Under the pieces are notes generated by a model that searched no databases, was not told the DNA's origin, and was given only the letters and a program-made list of their open reading frames with translations. Position numbers and translations under genes: made by a program. A stretch of 6,740 nucleotides of DNA. Origin: Blastocatellia bacterium (lineage in GTDB: Bacteria; Acidobacteriota; Blastocatellia; Pyrinomonadales; Pyrinomonadaceae). Location of the stretch: assembly GCA_013695195.1 (NCBI GenBank), contig JACDAY010000337.1:1-6740 (forward strand). The letters are read 5' to 3'. Shown here one piece after another: positions 6,051-6,740 of the stretch; within the stretch, counting starts at the first letter, position 1, and every line of letters starts with the position of its first letter.

Positions 6051-6740
6051 TTAAACGCCGGTCAGGTGTTTTCTGAGCGCCGGAACGTTAACAGTCAGCG
6101 AACGATTGCGGCCGTAATCGACAAACCCGCGCAGGCGCAGTTTGTTCATCGTAACGGAAACGTGCGGACGGCTCATTGCCGTAATCTGCGCGAGTTCGTT
6201 GTGGCTGATAGGAATCGTTGCCACGTCGATTTCGCCAGGCGGTTCGCCGTATTTCTGATTTTGCGTCATCGCGAGATGAAGCAATAAGTTTCCCAGCCTT
6301 TCTTCTGCTCCGCGATTTGCCAGAATCTCGACGCGCCGCTCGGAGTCAGCCAGCCGAATGCAATAAGTCCACACCAAAGCCGCCAAAACCTCGCGGTTGG
6401 CCTGCATATAATCCATAAAATCAGACAGACTGACGGCCACGGCTTCGCTCGGCTGGGCCGCACGCGCAAATGAGCCGCGCAATTTATACTTACCGCAAAA
6501 ACATAACTCACCAAAAGGCTTGCCGACCTCTACCGTTTGCAAAACTACTTCGCGGCCTTCGGGGTCACCAAAGAGAATGGCAATTTGACCTTGATGCAAA
6601 AAATAAATTTTATCCTGAACGTCGTCCGGCTGCCAGACAAACGAATTCTTCCGATAACGCAGAAGGCGGCCGAGCGAGCCGTCGTGCGGCAAATGTTCAA
6701 TCGTCAATTCGGTAAGCGTTTGACAGTCCTTGTGTTGATT
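6051..6740 (-). CDS. Crp/Fnr-family transcriptional regulator, 5' end beyond the window
   Basis: A regulator with an N-terminal cyclic-nucleotide-binding-type beta roll and a C-terminal Crp winged helix. The frame has no stop up to the right edge, giving at least 229 residues. The only start codon near the edge, TTG at 6705-6707, has no ribosome-binding site, and the 11 codons before it read like protein (ending CQTLTE), so the true start is probably outside the window. Counting from that TTG: the beta roll spans about 12-100 (DKIYFLHQGQIAILFGDPEG, then PFGELCF); E67 and R77 lie ten residues apart as in the phosphate-binding cassette of E. coli CRP, but the serine after the arginine is glycine, so cAMP binding is doubtful. 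The dimer helix is about 103-135 and the helix-turn-helix 167-196 (SHNELAQITAMSRPHVSVTM, then KLRLRGFV). The cysteines do not form an Fnr-type iron-sulfur pattern. The TetR gene follows after 53 bp. Confidence 0.88.
   Translation of the reverse strand, partial: NQHKDCQTLTELTIEHLPHDGSLGRLLRYRKNSFVWQPDDVQDKIYFLHQGQIAILFGDPEGREVVLQTVEVGKPFGELCFCGKYKLRGSFARAAQPSEAVAVSLSDFMDYMQANREVLAALVWTYCIRLADSERRVEILANRGAEERLGNLLLHLAMTQNQKYGEPPGEIDVATIPISHNELAQITAMSRPHVSVTMNKLRLRGFVDYGRNRSLTVNVPALRKHLTGV

Noticed and set aside
3..6727. The 12-mer GCGTTTGACAGT occurs at both window ends (3-14 and 6716-6727), as if flanking direct repeats of an inserted element.
   Set aside because: About one such 12-bp match is expected by chance in a window this size, the match stops abruptly on both sides, the right copy may lie in coding sequence, and no mobility gene is present.

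Overview
The window reads as a piece of a bacterial chromosome, most likely from an Acidobacteriota relative (perhaps class Blastocatellia). The best clue is the secreted von Willebrand factor A protein, which has the layout of the acidobacterial VWFA-related family. Supporting clues are the duplicated MGES-type lipoyl domains of the E2 acyltransferase, moderate GC in the genes and AT-rich gaps. The taxonomic call is inference from protein style, not from a marker gene. No RNA gene, CRISPR array, insertion sequence or phage gene is visible.

All six confident genes lie on the minus strand, so transcription runs from right to left. From the right edge: (1) a Crp/Fnr-family regulator (6051 to the edge) whose frame stays open past the right end; (2) a TetR-family regulator (5422-5997, GTG start) 53 bp downstream, with a short inverted repeat just upstream of its start; (3) a 90-residue DUF4242 / SCO4226-type small protein (5089-5361) 60 bp downstream, ending in a good intrinsic terminator (4961-4991). 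These three look like a regulatory and stress-response block. (4) A lone dihydrolipoamide acyltransferase (2-oxoacid dehydrogenase E2, 3053-4843) follows, with its own -10 box. Its first interdomain linker is encoded by a 13-copy heptanucleotide tandem repeat. (5) After a 422-bp AT-rich gap comes an exported OmpA-C-domain protein (1659-2630), with an N-terminal DUF5666-like region and a helical middle. (6) Last is the secreted VWA protein (416-1525), separated from (5) by 133 bp that hold a 10-bp-arm inverted repeat.

The left 415 bp carry no gene that can be called with confidence. Several short protein-like frames reach or approach the left edge.

Functionally there are three unrelated blocks: transcriptional control plus a small ferredoxin-like protein, central carbon metabolism (E2 without E1 or E3 next to it), and two envelope or secreted proteins. 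No clear undescribed multi-gene system is seen. The points most worth checking are the frame-sensitive heptamer repeat in the E2 linker, the TetR-DUF4242 pair, and the OmpA-type domain with an altered peptidoglycan-binding residue.
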